Shown here: piece by piece, positions 26,193 through 35,200 of the stretch
How the letters are laid out: the number at the start of each line of letters is the position of its first letter
How positions within the stretch are numbered: the stretch's first letter is position 1
From: Microbacterium sp.
Lineage (GTDB): Bacteria > Actinomycetota > Actinomycetes > Actinomycetales > Microbacteriaceae
Reading direction: 5' to 3'
Assembly (NCBI RefSeq): GCF_031180975.1
Contig: NZ_JAPSLI010000004.1
Location: 248,001 to 312,000 of the forward strand
Length of the DNA: 64,000 nucleotides
The notes under the pieces: model-generated
The model's input: only the letters and a program-made list of their open reading frames with translations
Database searches by the model: none
Told to the model about the DNA's origin: nothing
Program-made: the position numbers and the translations under genes

Positions 26193-28090
26193 CCGAGCCA
26201 CTCCCGGTAGGCATCGACCGCGAACGGGCGTCCGAGGAACGACTCCACGAGATCGGCGGCGTCGCGGCTGCCCCCTGGTTCGAGGATCTGGCGTCGGTAG
26301 CGGGTGGCGGATGCCGGATCCATGAGCCCCCGGAAGCCGGTCAGCAGGTCGCGCGCGATCACGAGGCTCCACTGGTACGTGTAATAGCACGAGCCGTACT
26401 CGGTCAGGTGCCCGAACGCCGCGTAGGTGTGCGCGCCGTCGAGCCGCGCGACCGGCGTCGACACGGCGTACCAGTGCTCGGTCGCCGCGGCCAGGTCGGC
26501 GGGACGGTCCATGTGCAGCTGGTAGGAGACGCGCGCGTGCCCGAGCTGTGTGCGCACCAGCAGCGCGCGCCCGAACGCGTCGGCCTCGCGCATCCGCTCG
26601 ACGAGGTCGGCCGGAATCGGCTTTCCCGCCTCGTCGCGGGCGAACGTGGCGAGCACACCGGCGTCCCACACCCATTCCTCGAGCATCTGGCTGGGTGTCT
26701 CACTGAAGTCCCACTCCGTCGCGATGCCGGAGAAATCCACCCACTCCTGATCGCCGCCGAGGATATCGTGCACGAGGTGGCCGAACTCGTGGAAGAACGT
26801 CTGCACCTGCCGATGCTCCATCAGTCCGCGCGGGAAGTTGCACACCAGGGCCGCTTCGGGCAGCACCCGCCCGCGCACACCGGGCGCGAGCGGGAAGCTT
26901 GCCGCGTGGTTGAACTTGCCCTCCCGCGGATGCAGGTCGAGATGGACCCGTCCGATCCGGGTGCCGGCGCGGACGACGTCGAAGCTGCGCACATCGTCAT
27001 GCCAGGCGGGATCCGACGACGGCACGTACGCGATATCGAACAGCCTGCCAGTGATGTCGAGCAGCCCGGTCAGCACCCGTTCGAAGTGCAGGTACCGACG
27101 CACCTCCTGCGCGTCGACGGCGAAACGCTCGTCGTGCAACCGTTCCAGCAGGTAGTGCTGATCGGCCGTCGTCACCGATTCAGCGTCCGGCTCGTCTTCA
27201 CGCAGCCGCTCCAGCAGCAGCACGTACTCGACCTCCGACGCCTGACGCGACGCCTCGTCCACCTCGTCGAGGAAGGACGCGATGCAGGCGGCCGACCCGA
27301 CCATCAGGGTCTCGGTCTGGTAGTCCGGCCAGCTTGCGTACCCGAGCAGCTGGGCACGCTGTCGCCGCACCTCAAGCAGTTCGGAGAGCACCTCGTCGTT
27401 CGCCGGCCACGCCAGGTCGGCGTGTGCGCGGCGCATCACGATGCGGGCGGCGCGGTCGCGGGCGTAGGTCATCACCGTGATGACATCGATCGCGTCGGTC
27501 GAGAGTGCCACCAGCCCGTCGTCGCCGATCGGATGCTGCGCGATGAAGTCCTCGGGGAGTCCGGCCAGAGACTCCCGGGCGACCCGGATCTCGCGGCGCC
27601 CCTCGCGGATGTTCCGCGCGAACGCGAGGCAGAGTTCGCTGTCGCGCGCGGCCAGGTCGCGGGCTCGTCGCCGGGTGGCCTCATCGCGGTCCGCCGCGCC
27701 CCGGCGGAATTCGCGCAGGATGCGTTCGCGCAAGCGTGCGGCATCCGCGTCCAACCCGTCCGGGTCGGCCGCTGTGAAGACGGCCGCGATTTCGGCATCC
27801 GCCAACAGAGCGGCGGCGGCGTCCTTGGCGGCTGCGACCGCCTTCTCGGCCGCGGCGCGCACACCGGGATCGGGATGCACTTCGCACAGCACGTCGGCCT
27901 CGTCGCGGGCGCGGCGCAGCTCGATCTGCAGGTCGTTCCACAGTGAAAGGATCTGCAGGGTCGTGCGCGTGGCGCCGTCTGTGAGCTGTACGGCGAGCGC
28001 GGCGGCTCGCTCCAGACGCTCGGAGACCCGGGTGTTCACGAAATCGAGCCAGTCGGCGGGGGCGGTGGGGAAGGCGATCGGGTCGGTCAC
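26183..28090 (-). CDS. M3 family oligoendopeptidase/metallopeptidase
   Basis: A 635-residue thimet-oligopeptidase-like zinc enzyme. The active site is QTFFHEFGHLVHDILGG (HExxH), followed by a downstream glutamate in ATEWDFSETPSQMLEEW. It is cytoplasmic, with no signal peptide, and trims short peptides. The GTG at 28090 is chosen because TAGGCT ends 7 nt upstream; the ORF-track start would begin in the flanking repeat. The gene is flanked by two copies of a 105-bp palindromic repeat, and its stop lies inside copy A. Confidence 0.9.
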   Translation of the reverse strand: MTDPIAFPTAPADWLDFVNTRVSERLERAAALAVQLTDGATRTTLQILSLWNDLQIELRRARDEADVLCEVHPDPGVRAAAEKAVAAAKDAAAALLADAEIAAVFTAADPDGLDADAARLRERILREFRRGAADRDEATRRRARDLAARDSELCLAFARNIREGRREIRVARESLAGLPEDFIAQHPIGDDGLVALSTDAIDVITVMTYARDRAARIVMRRAHADLAWPANDEVLSELLEVRRQRAQLLGYASWPDYQTETLMVGSAACIASFLDEVDEASRQASEVEYVLLLERLREDEPDAESVTTADQHYLLERLHDERFAVDAQEVRRYLHFERVLTGLLDITGRLFDIAYVPSSDPAWHDDVRSFDVVRAGTRIGRVHLDLHPREGKFNHAASFPLAPGVRGRVLPEAALVCNFPRGLMEHRQVQTFFHEFGHLVHDILGGDQEWVDFSGIATEWDFSETPSQMLEEWVWDAGVLATFARDEAGKPIPADLVERMREADAFGRALLVRTQLGHARVSYQLHMDRPADLAAATEHWYAVSTPVARLDGAHTYAAFGHLTEYGSCYYTYQWSLVIARDLLTGFRGLMDPASATRYRRQILEPGGSRDAADLVESFLGRPFAVDAYREWLGAH

Positions 28091-28117
28091 CCGCCCGAGC
28101 CTAGGCGACTGCGGTGT

Positions 28118-28222
28118 CGACACCCCGACTTACCGCCGACACCCCGCGTTTCACGCGTTCGCAACCCGGGGTTTCCGCGCGTAGGCGGGGTGTCAGCGCT
28201 CATGCCGGGGTGTCAGGGCGCC
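28118..28222. repeat. 105-bp GACACCCCG palindromic repeat, copy B
   Basis: Same length and orientation as copy A, with 8 differences. It lies between the DUF4916 stop and the M3 promoter, so the M3 gene and its leaderless start sit between two direct copies. Recombination between copies would delete exactly that gene. Confidence 0.85.
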
Positions 28223-28239
28223 GGGAGCCGTCCCGCGAT

Positions 28240-28827
28240 CTACCGGAGCAGGCCGAGGTGCGCGAGCGCCTGCCGAAGCAGTGTGCCGCGGCCGCCCTCC
28301 ATCTCGGCGGAAACCGCGTCGGACCCCGCCTCCTCGGGAGAGAACCAGGTGACCTCGAGCGCATCCTGCCGCGGTTCGCACGTGCCGGTGACCGGGACGA
28401 TGAACGCGAGCGACACCGCATGCTGACGGTCGTCGTGGTAGGCACTCACGCCGGGGATCGGGAAGTACTCGGCGACCGCGAACGGCACCGGCGCGGGCGG
28501 CAGCAGCGGGAACGCCATCGGGCCGAGGTCGTTCTCGACGTGACGGAACAGGGCGTCGCGGATCGTCTCGCCATAGCGCACGCGGCCCGACACGACCGTG
28601 CGAGTCATCTCCCCGAGCGGCGTCGAGCGCAGCAGCGCACCCACCGCGGTGACCTGACCCGATCCGTCGGTGCGCACCGGGATCGCCTCGACGTACAGCA
28701 TCGGCAACCGGCGCCGCGCCTCCTCGAGCTCGATGTCGCTCAGCCACGCCGGGTTCGACTGGCTGGCGGGCACGTCGTCGAAGCCGAAGTCGCCGTCCGG
28801 GTCGGGGTCGGGGGTGCGCACGGTCAT
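28240..28827 (-). CDS. DUF4916 (NUDIX-like) protein
   Basis: A 195-residue protein whose centre resembles a NUDIX fold (RTVVSGRVRYGETIRDALFRHVENDLG, with FIVPVTGTCEP). This matches the actinobacterial DUF4916 family, where the canonical GX5EX7REUXEEXGU box is incomplete: ETIRDALFRHVENDLG lacks the REUXEE core. Hydrolase activity on nucleoside diphosphates is therefore uncertain. AAAGGA precedes the ATG, so translation is conventional. The esterase is divergent. Confidence 0.82.
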   Translation of the reverse strand: MTVRTPDPDPDGDFGFDDVPASQSNPAWLSDIELEEARRRLPMLYVEAIPVRTDGSGQVTAVGALLRSTPLGEMTRTVVSGRVRYGETIRDALFRHVENDLGPMAFPLLPPAPVPFAVAEYFPIPGVSAYHDDRQHAVSLAFIVPVTGTCEPRQDALEVTWFSPEEAGSDAVSAEMEGGRGTLLRQALAHLGLLR

Positions 28828-28871
28828 GGGTCCTTTCTATCAGCGTCCCCGGTCGCTGGCAGGATGAAGGA

Positions 28872-29522
28872 GTGAGCCTCTCGATCGATCCCGCCGCGAC
28901 CCTGTGGTCGGACGGCCCGCGCGAAGGCAGGCCGCTGCTCGTGCTGCTGCACGGCTACGGCGCCGACGAGCGCGACCTGTTCGGCCTGGTGCCCTACCTG
29001 CCCGACGGCATCGCCGTGGCTGCGCTCGCCGCGCCGCTGACGCCGCCGTGGCCGATGCCCGGCCGCTCCTGGTACCCGATCGATGATCTGCAGTCGCGCA
29101 GTGCGGCGGCGATCACGACGGCGGCCGAATCCGTGCTGGCGTGGCTCGACGAGGAGGCCGGCGGTGCGGCATCCGTCGCCCTGCTCGGGTTCTCGCAGGG
29201 AGCCGCTGTCTCGCTGCAGGCGCTCCGGCTCGACCCGTCGCGCTTCGGCGCGGTGGTCGCGCTGAGCGGGTACGTCGCGCCGGGCGATCTGCCGAACGAC
29301 CCCCTGCTGCGGGAGACGAGGCCACGGGTGTTCTGGGGCCGCGGCACGCACGACGACGTCATCCCGCCGCACCTGATCGACCACACCGCGCAGTGGCTGC
29401 CGGATCACTCCGAGCTGTCCGGTCGCGTCTATCAGGGCCTCACGCACAGCATCTCCGAGCAGGAGCTCACCGACGTGCGCACCTTCGTCTCGCAGTGGAA
29501 GGATGCCGCGACGGCATCCTGA
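28872..29522 (+). CDS. Phospholipase/carboxylesterase family alpha/beta hydrolase
   Basis: A 216-residue small esterase. The oxyanion motif is LVLLHGYGADERDLFGLVPYLP, the nucleophile elbow is GFSQGAAVSL, and catalytic Asp and His are in GTHDDVIPPH and YQGLTHSISEQEL. It matches the acyl-protein thioesterase-like carboxylesterase family. GTG at 28872 follows CAGGAT with a 6-nt gap, but the GAAGGA next to the start could also aid initiation. Substrate is unknown. Confidence 0.88.
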   Translation: MSLSIDPAATLWSDGPREGRPLLVLLHGYGADERDLFGLVPYLPDGIAVAALAAPLTPPWPMPGRSWYPIDDLQSRSAAAITTAAESVLAWLDEEAGGAASVALLGFSQGAAVSLQALRLDPSRFGAVVALSGYVAPGDLPNDPLLRETRPRVFWGRGTHDDVIPPHLIDHTAQWLPDHSELSGRVYQGLTHSISEQELTDVRTFVSQWKDAATAS

Positions 29523-29572
29523 CCGCGCTCGGCGCGGGGAAGGGACGGTGCGCCGAAGTCTGCGTCCGGCTC

Positions 29573-29708
29573 TTGTGGGAGCCTCGGCGACCAGGGTAGA
29601 GTCTTCGGGTCCTGTCCGCCGTGTCTGGAAGTCCATTGATCTGAATCGTCGCCTCCGCGTCCTGTCCACGCGCTGATCCGACGATCCTTCCTGCCACCGG
29701 CATCCGGT
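29573..29708 (+). promoter_or_regulatory. Structured leader of the ABC-F gene with short upstream ORF
   Basis: TTGTGG (29573-29578), an 18-nt spacer and TAGAGT (29597-29602) form a promoter candidate. The leader that follows has a possible GTG-started 7-codon ORF (29621-29644), a stem ATCGTCG / CGACGAT (29645-29651, 29679-29685) enclosing hairpin CGCGT-CCTGTCC-ACGCG, and hairpin ACCGG-CAT-CCGGT followed by a pyrimidine run (29696-29714). GTCCTGTCC occurs twice, 50 nt apart. This layout resembles ribosome-sensing attenuators of antibiotic-resistance ABC-F genes; function is inferred. Confidence 0.45.
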
Positions 29709-29774
29709 CTTTCCACGCTCCGTCGCGTGACGTGACCCGTCGGCATCCGCGCACCCGCACATCGGGAGTCGCTC

Positions 29775-31433
29775 ATGTCATCACTCACCACCACGTCATC
29801 GGTCGTGCTCGACCGTGTCACCTTCGCCTGGGCCGACGGCACCGTCGCCCTCGATTCCGTCTCCGGCGCATTCGGCGCGGGCCGCACCGACCTCGTCGGA
29901 CGCAACGGCGCCGGGAAATCCACCCTGCTGCGGTTGATCGCCGGTGAACTCGAACCGACCGCCGGTCACGTCACGACGAACGGCGACGTCGCCCACCTGC
30001 CGCAGCGACTGACGCTCGAGACGGATCGCCGGGTCGCCGACCTGCTCGGCGTCGCGGGCGCGCTCGACGCGGTGCGCGCCATCGCGTCCGGCGACGTCGA
30101 CCCGTCGCATTTCGATGCGGTGGGCGACGACTGGGACATCGAGGCGCGCGCTGAGGCCGCGCTCGGCGAAGCCGGGCTGGAGCCGTCGTTCCTCGACCGC
30201 ACCGTCGGCGAGCTGTCGGGCGGTGAGGCCGTGCTGGTCGCGATCGCCGGCATCCGTCTGCGGCGCGCTCCGATCACGCTGCTCGACGAGCCGACGAACA
30301 ACCTCGACCGCGCCGCCCGCGCGCGGCTGTACGACATGGTGCGTGACTGGCGGGGAACGCTCGTCGTCGTCAGCCACGACTTGACGCTGCTCGAGCTGAT
30401 GGACGACACCGCCGAGCTGTACGGCAGCGAGTTGAGCGTGTTCGGCGGGCCGTACTCGGAGTGGCGCGCGTGGCTGGACGCGGAGCAGGAGGCCGCCCGG
30501 CAGGCCGAACGCGACGCCGCGCAGGTGTTCAAGAAGGAGAAGCGGCAGCGGATCGAGGCCGAGACGAAGCTCGCTCACCGCGCCCGTACTGCACGGAAGG
30601 CGGAGGTCGAGAAGCGTGTGCCGAAGATCGTCGCGCACGGCCGGAAGATGGCCGCCGAGGTCTCCGCCGGGCGATTGCGCGTCGAGGTCGGCGCGAAGGA
30701 GGAATCCGCGCGCGCTGCGTTGGATGCCGCAGGCCGGCGGATCCGAGACGACGACTCGATGAAGATCGAGCTGCCGGACCCGGGGATCTCACGCGCGCGG
30801 CGCATCGCCACGATCGGCGACGGCTCTCGGTCGTGGACGGTGCAGGGTCCGGAGCGGGTCGCGCTGATCGGCCGGAACGGGGTCGGCAAGACCACGTTGC
30901 TGCGGCGGCTCGTGGGCGACGGTGTTCACAACTCAGGAGATTCTGCCGATTCCGGGCCGGATGAGGCGCTTCCAGCGCATCTGCCGCCGATTCTCCTGAG
31001 TTGTGAACGGCACACCGACCGGATCGGCTACCTGCCGCAGCGCATGGACGGCCTGGACGAGGCGGCTTCGGTCATCGAGAACATCGCGGCGGCCGCACCG
31101 CAGGTGCCGGAGAAGGAGCTGCGCAACCGGCTGGCCCGGTTCCTGATCCGCGGCGCGGCCATGGACCGTCCGGTGGGGACGCTGTCGGGCGGGGAGCGGT
31201 TCCGGGTCGCGCTAGCGAAGCTTCTGCTCGCCGACCCGGCACCGCATCTGGTCGTGCTCGACGAGCCGACGAACAACCTCGACATCGACACCGTGGACCG
31301 GCTGGTCGAGGCGCTGCGCGCCTACCGCGGTGCGGTGCTCGTCGTCAGTCACGACGACGTGTTCCTGTCACGGCTCGGGCTTGACCTCACGCTCGAGCTC
31401 GACGCCGACGGAGGGCTGAGCGAGGTCGACTGA
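29775..31433 (+). CDS. ABC-F family ATPase (translation factor/antibiotic resistance type)
   Basis: A 552-residue soluble protein with two ABC domains and no membrane segments. Walker A motifs are GRNGAGKST (about residue 36) and GRNGVGKTT (about 365); signatures are LSGGE and LSGGER; the switch loops read [11 protein letters not shown] and [11 protein letters not shown]. The charged linker between domains ([21 protein letters not shown]) is the P-site-reaching motif of ABC-F factors. These act on the ribosome, and some relieve antibiotics. An unusual insert of about 28 residues (383-411) after the second Walker A is encoded by a palindromic element. Preceded by a 250-nt structured leader. 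Confidence 0.88.
   Translation: MSSLTTTSSVVLDRVTFAWADGTVALDSVSGAFGAGRTDLVGRNGAGKSTLLRLIAGELEPTAGHVTTNGDVAHLPQRLTLETDRRVADLLGVAGALDAVRAIASGDVDPSHFDAVGDDWDIEARAEAALGEAGLEPSFLDRTVGELSGGEAVLVAIAGIRLRRAPITLLDEPTNNLDRAARARLYDMVRDWRGTLVVVSHDLTLLELMDDTAELYGSELSVFGGPYSEWRAWLDAEQEAARQAERDAAQVFKKEKRQRIEAETKLAHRARTARKAEVEKRVPKIVAHGRKMAAEVSAGRLRVEVGAKEESARAALDAAGRRIRDDDSMKIELPDPGISRARRIATIGDGSRSWTVQGPERVALIGRNGVGKTTLLRRLVGDGVHNSGDSADSGPDEALPAHLPPILLSCERHTDRIGYLPQRMDGLDEAASVIENIAAAAPQVPEKELRNRLARFLIRGAAMDRPVGTLSGGERFRVALAKLLLADPAPHLVVLDEPTNNLDIDTVDRLVEALRAYRGAVLVVSHDDVFLSRLGLDLTLELDADGGLSEVD
30924..31008. repeat. 85-bp palindromic element inserted in frame in the ABC-F gene
   Basis: GTTCACAACTCAGGAGA (30924-30940) and its exact inverse complement (30992-31008) bound an 85-bp segment with inner hairpin GCGCT-TCC-AGCGC. 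The encoded peptide ([11 protein letters not shown]...LLSCERH) interrupts the usual ABC-F sequence between the Walker A region and GYLPQR. It looks like a mobile palindromic element tolerated in a coding gene, comparable in kind to Rickettsia palindromic elements. Confidence 0.75.
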
Positions 31434-31446
31434 GCGGACGAGGCAT

Positions 31447-31486
31447 CGAGACCCTGCTGTGGTCAACGTTCCGCAGCAGGGTCTCG
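31447..31486 (+). terminator. Hairpin after the ABC-F gene
   Basis: CGAGACCCTGCTG (31447-31459) and CAGCAGGGTCTCG (31474-31486) form a perfect 13-bp stem with a 14-nt loop just after the ABC-F stop codon. No U-tract follows. It may end ABC-F transcription or be a dispersed palindromic repeat; the GAGACCC...GGGTCTC arms look repeat-like. Confidence 0.55.
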
Positions 31487-31510
31487 TCACGCTGGGCAGA
31501 TAATGAAGCC

Positions 31511-32113
31511 ATGGCAAGCAGTCCGATGGAGTTCCCGCTGAGTCCGCAGGAGGTGGGAGCGCTCAAGGCACGGCTTGCCGCCGACGCGCGTGACGAAGGC
31601 GCCCGGCGTGAACTCGTGGCCTGGTACCGGCGTACACAGCATCTCGATCAGGCTGGGCGCTATGCGATCGCCGTCGATGGGTTCGCCACCGAGCCGGAGC
31701 TCCGCGCGTATGGCGCGCTGCTGCGGGGACTTCGTGCAGACGATCGCAGAATGGCGGTTCTGAGCCGCCTGCCCGACGATGCCGACAGCCTGATGCAGGC
31801 TCGGAAGTCATTGGACGACGTCCTGGTGCCGGCGCGGGACGATTTCATCGACGCGGTCGCCCCTGTCATCTGGAGCATCTTCACGCTCGCGGTGCTGGCA
31901 GCCCTCGTCTGGACCTTCGTCGCAGCACTCCTGAACGGTGACGGAGCTCATTTCTGGGCGCGCGTACTCAGCGTCGTATGTCTCGGGATCCTCGCGCTCG
32001 CCTGTGGCATCTCCAGCGTCGACTGCGCACGCGACAGGTCGCGCGTGGCCGCCGTGGTCTTCGGCCTCCTGGCTGCTGCAGCAGTCGCTTCGGCTCTCCT
32101 CCTTCTGCGCTGA
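31511..32113 (+). CDS. Membrane protein with TPR-like N-terminal half (DUF6584-like)
   Basis: A 200-residue protein. The first 115 residues are helical with a TPR-like pattern (RRELVAWYRRTQHLDQAGRYAI, LRAYGALLRGL) that resembles DUF6584. The C-terminal half carries three hydrophobic segments (VIWSIFTLAVLAALVWTFVAALL, VLSVVCLGILALACGI, AAVVFGLLAAAAVASALLLLR). GATAAT ends 6 nt before the ATG at 31511, a good leaderless -10. Function is unknown. It lies between the ABC-F gene and a short ABC-F remnant, so it may have inserted there. Confidence 0.75.
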   Translation: MASSPMEFPLSPQEVGALKARLAADARDEGARRELVAWYRRTQHLDQAGRYAIAVDGFATEPELRAYGALLRGLRADDRRMAVLSRLPDDADSLMQARKSLDDVLVPARDDFIDAVAPVIWSIFTLAVLAALVWTFVAALLNGDGAHFWARVLSVVCLGILALACGISSVDCARDRSRVAAVVFGLLAAAAVASALLLLR

Positions 32114-32165
32114 CACACACCCGCCGCATCCGCCGCCGCCCAGCGGAGTCTTCGTGCCCGGCTGG

Positions 32166-32220
32166 CGACGACGTCTTCCTGTCGCGGCGATCTCGATCCG
32201 ACCTCGAGCTGGACGCCGAG
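32166..32220 (+). pseudogene. Remnant of an ABC-F 3' end
   Basis: The gap between the membrane protein and lhr contains a frame reading GDDVFLSRRSRSDLELDAEE. It matches the ABC-F C-terminus [19 protein letters not shown] at residue and nucleotide level (GACGACGT.TTCCTGTC.CGG). It has no start and is followed by unrelated sequence, so it is a decayed duplicate of the last 20 codons of the ABC-F gene 0.8 kb upstream. Confidence 0.6.
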
Positions 32221-32291
32221 GAACTCGGCGTCGTCCATCCCGACACGCAATCCCGAGAGCCGATGTCGGAGGCAGGCCGCATGATGGGGGG

Positions 32292-35200
32292 ATGAGCGAT
32301 GTGCTCGAACGGTTCACCCCCGCGACCCAGGACTGGTTCCGCGGGGCGTTCGACGCGCCCACCCCTGCGCAAGCGGGGGCGTGGGATGCCATCTCCGCCG
32401 GGCGCAACGCGCTGGTCGTCGCCCCCACCGGATCTGGCAAGACGCTGTCGGCCTTCCTGTGGGCGATCGACAGCGTGTTCCGCGAGCGCACCGCGCGGCA
32501 GTCCGGAGCCGCCTCAACACCCGACGACCTGCCACGGACCCGCATCCTGTACATCTCTCCGCTCAAGGCGCTCGGCGTCGACGTCGAGCGGAATCTCCGC
32601 TCCCCCCTCGTCGGTATCGGACAGTCCGCCCGCCGGCTGGGGCTCCCCGTCCCAGAGGTGACCGTCGGGGTGCGCTCGGGCGACACCACCTCGAGCGATC
32701 GGCGCAAGCTGGTCGCCGACCCGCCCGACATCCTCATCACCACCCCGGAATCGCTCTACCTGATGCTCACCAGCCGCGCGGGGGAGACGCTCCGCGGGGT
32801 GCACACGGTGATCATCGACGAGGTGCACGCGGTCGCGGCGACCAAGCGAGGCGCACATCTCGCGGTCAGCCTGGAGCGCCTCGACGCGCTCCGCACCGCG
32901 CGCGGCGCCCCCTCGCCGGCCCAGCGCATCGGCCTGTCCGCCACCGTCCGACCGATCGACGAGGTCGCGCGCTTCCTGGGCGGCTCGGCGCCCGTCGACA
33001 TCGTGGCCCCTCGTGCGGTGAAGACGTTCGAGCTCGGCGTGGTCGTGCCGATCGAGGACATGCGCAATCCTCCCCCGCCGCCGGGTGCCCCCACCGCGTC
33101 CGGCGAGAGCGACGCGGAGTACACAGAGGTGACCGGATCCGTCTGGCCCCACGTCGAAGAGGCGATCGTCGACAAGGTACTCGAGAACCGCTCGACGATC
33201 GTGTTCGCGAACTCCCGGCGACTGGCCGAACGGCTCACCGGGCGTCTGAACGAGATCTACTCCGAGCGCATCGGCGCCGCCGTTCCCGCCGCGGCCCCGC
33301 CGCAGGGAGCGACGAACCAGATGCCCGCGGCGATGATGGCGCAGGCCGGGGCCACGGCGGGCGCCGAACCCGTGCTCGCGAAAGCCCACCACGGCTCGGT
33401 GTCGAAAGAGCAACGTGCGATCGTCGAGGAGGAGCTGAAGGCCGGCGTGCTGAAGTGCGTCGTCGCCACGAGCAGCCTCGAGCTCGGCATCGACATGGGA
33501 GCGGTCGACCTGGTCATCCAGGTGGAGGCGCCCCCGTCGGCGGCATCCGGCCTGCAGCGGGTGGGGCGCGCGGGCCACCAGGTGGGCGAGATCAGCCGGG
33601 CCGCGCTGTTCCCCAAGCACCGCGGCGACGTGCTGCACACCGCGATCGTCACCGAGCGGATGCTGGCGGGGCAGATCGAGGCGATCGCGGTCCCTCGCAA
33701 CCCGCTCGACATCCTCGCCCAGCAGACCGTCGCCGCGTGCGCCCTCGAACCCCTCTCGGTCGAGGACTGGTACGAGACCGTGCGACGCAGCGCACCGTTC
33801 CAGTCGCTGCCGCGCTCCGCCTACGAAGCGACCCTCGACCTGCTCGCCGGCAAGTACCCCTCCGACGAGTTCGCCGAGCTGCGGCCGCGGGTGGTGTGGG
33901 ATCGGGATGCCGGCACGCTGACCGGCCGCCCCGGAGCGCAGCGCATCGCCGTGACCAGCGGGGGGACGATCCCCGACCGCGGCCTGTTCGGGGTGTTCGT
34001 CGCCGGCGAGTCCTCCGGTGCCAGGGTCGGCGAGCTGGACGAGGAGATGGTCTACGAATCCCGCGTCGGCGACGTGTTCACCCTCGGCACGACCAGCTGG
34101 CGGATCGCGGAGATCACCCACGACCGCGTCAATGTCATCCCGGCGTACGGCCAACCGGGCAAGGTGCCGTTCTGGCACGGCGACGGCATCGGCCGGCCGT
34201 TCGAGCTCGGTGAGGCGCTGGGACGCTTCTCCCGCGAAGTGTCGACCGCCGCCCCGGAGAAGGCGCAGCAGCGTCTCATCGACGCCGGCCTCGACGAGCG
34301 CGCCCGCGACAACCTGCTGGGCTACCTCGCCGAGCAGCGGGAGGCGACCGGCACCCTCCCCACCGACCGCACGCTCACCGTGGAACGCGGCCGAGACGAG
34401 GTCGGCGACTGGCGGGTCATCCTGCATTCCCCTTACGGCATGAAAGTGCACGCCCCGTGGGCGTTGGCGATCAATGCGCGCGTGCGCGAGCGCCTGGGAG
34501 TCGAGGGGTCCGCTGTCGCCAGCGACGACGGCATCATCGTGCGCATTCCGGACGCCGACGCCGAACCGCCCGGTGCCGAGCTGTTCGTGTTCGACCCCGA
34601 CGAGTTGGAACAGATCGTCACCGCCGAGGTGGGTGGCTCGGCCCTGTTCGCGTCGCGGTTCCGCGAGTGCGCCGCCCGCGCGCTGCTCATGCCGCGCACC
34701 AACCCGAACCGCCGCACCCCGCTCTGGCAGCAGCGTCAGCGTTCCGCGCAGCTGCTGGAGGTCGCGCGGCGGCACCCGACCTTCCCGGTGATCCTGGAGA
34801 CCCTCCGGGAGGTGCTGCAGGACGTGTACGACCTGCCGTCGCTGCGGCGGCTGGTGACGGATGTCGCCGAGCGTCGTATCCGGCTGGTGGAGACCGAACC
34901 GGCGCAGCCGTCCCCGTACGCCCGCGATCTGCTGTTCGGATACGTCGGCGCGTTCATGTACGAGGGCGACTCCCCTCTCGCCGAACGCAGGGCCGCCGCC
35001 CTCGCGGTCGACCCGGCGCTGCTGGGCGAGCTGCTCGGCACCGTCGAGATGCGCGAGCTGCTCGACCCCGACGTCATCGCGCAGTTCGAACGCGAGGCGC
35101 AGCGCCTCGACCCGCAGCGCCGCGCGCGCGGCATCGAGGGGGTCGCCGACCTGCTGCGCCTGCTCGGCCCACTGGACGCGGACGAGGTGCACGCGCGCCT

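Noticed and set aside
31447-31486. Attachment site or insertion-sequence end
   Set aside because: The inverted arms are adjacent, with no transposase or integrase gene and no flanking duplication seen; a terminator or REP-like palindrome explains it better.
32514-35192. 892-residue minus-strand ORF opposite lhr
   Set aside because: It is an antisense shadow produced by high GC. Lhr motifs are intact in the plus frame, and the minus translation has no domain and an Arg/Val/Gly-biased composition.
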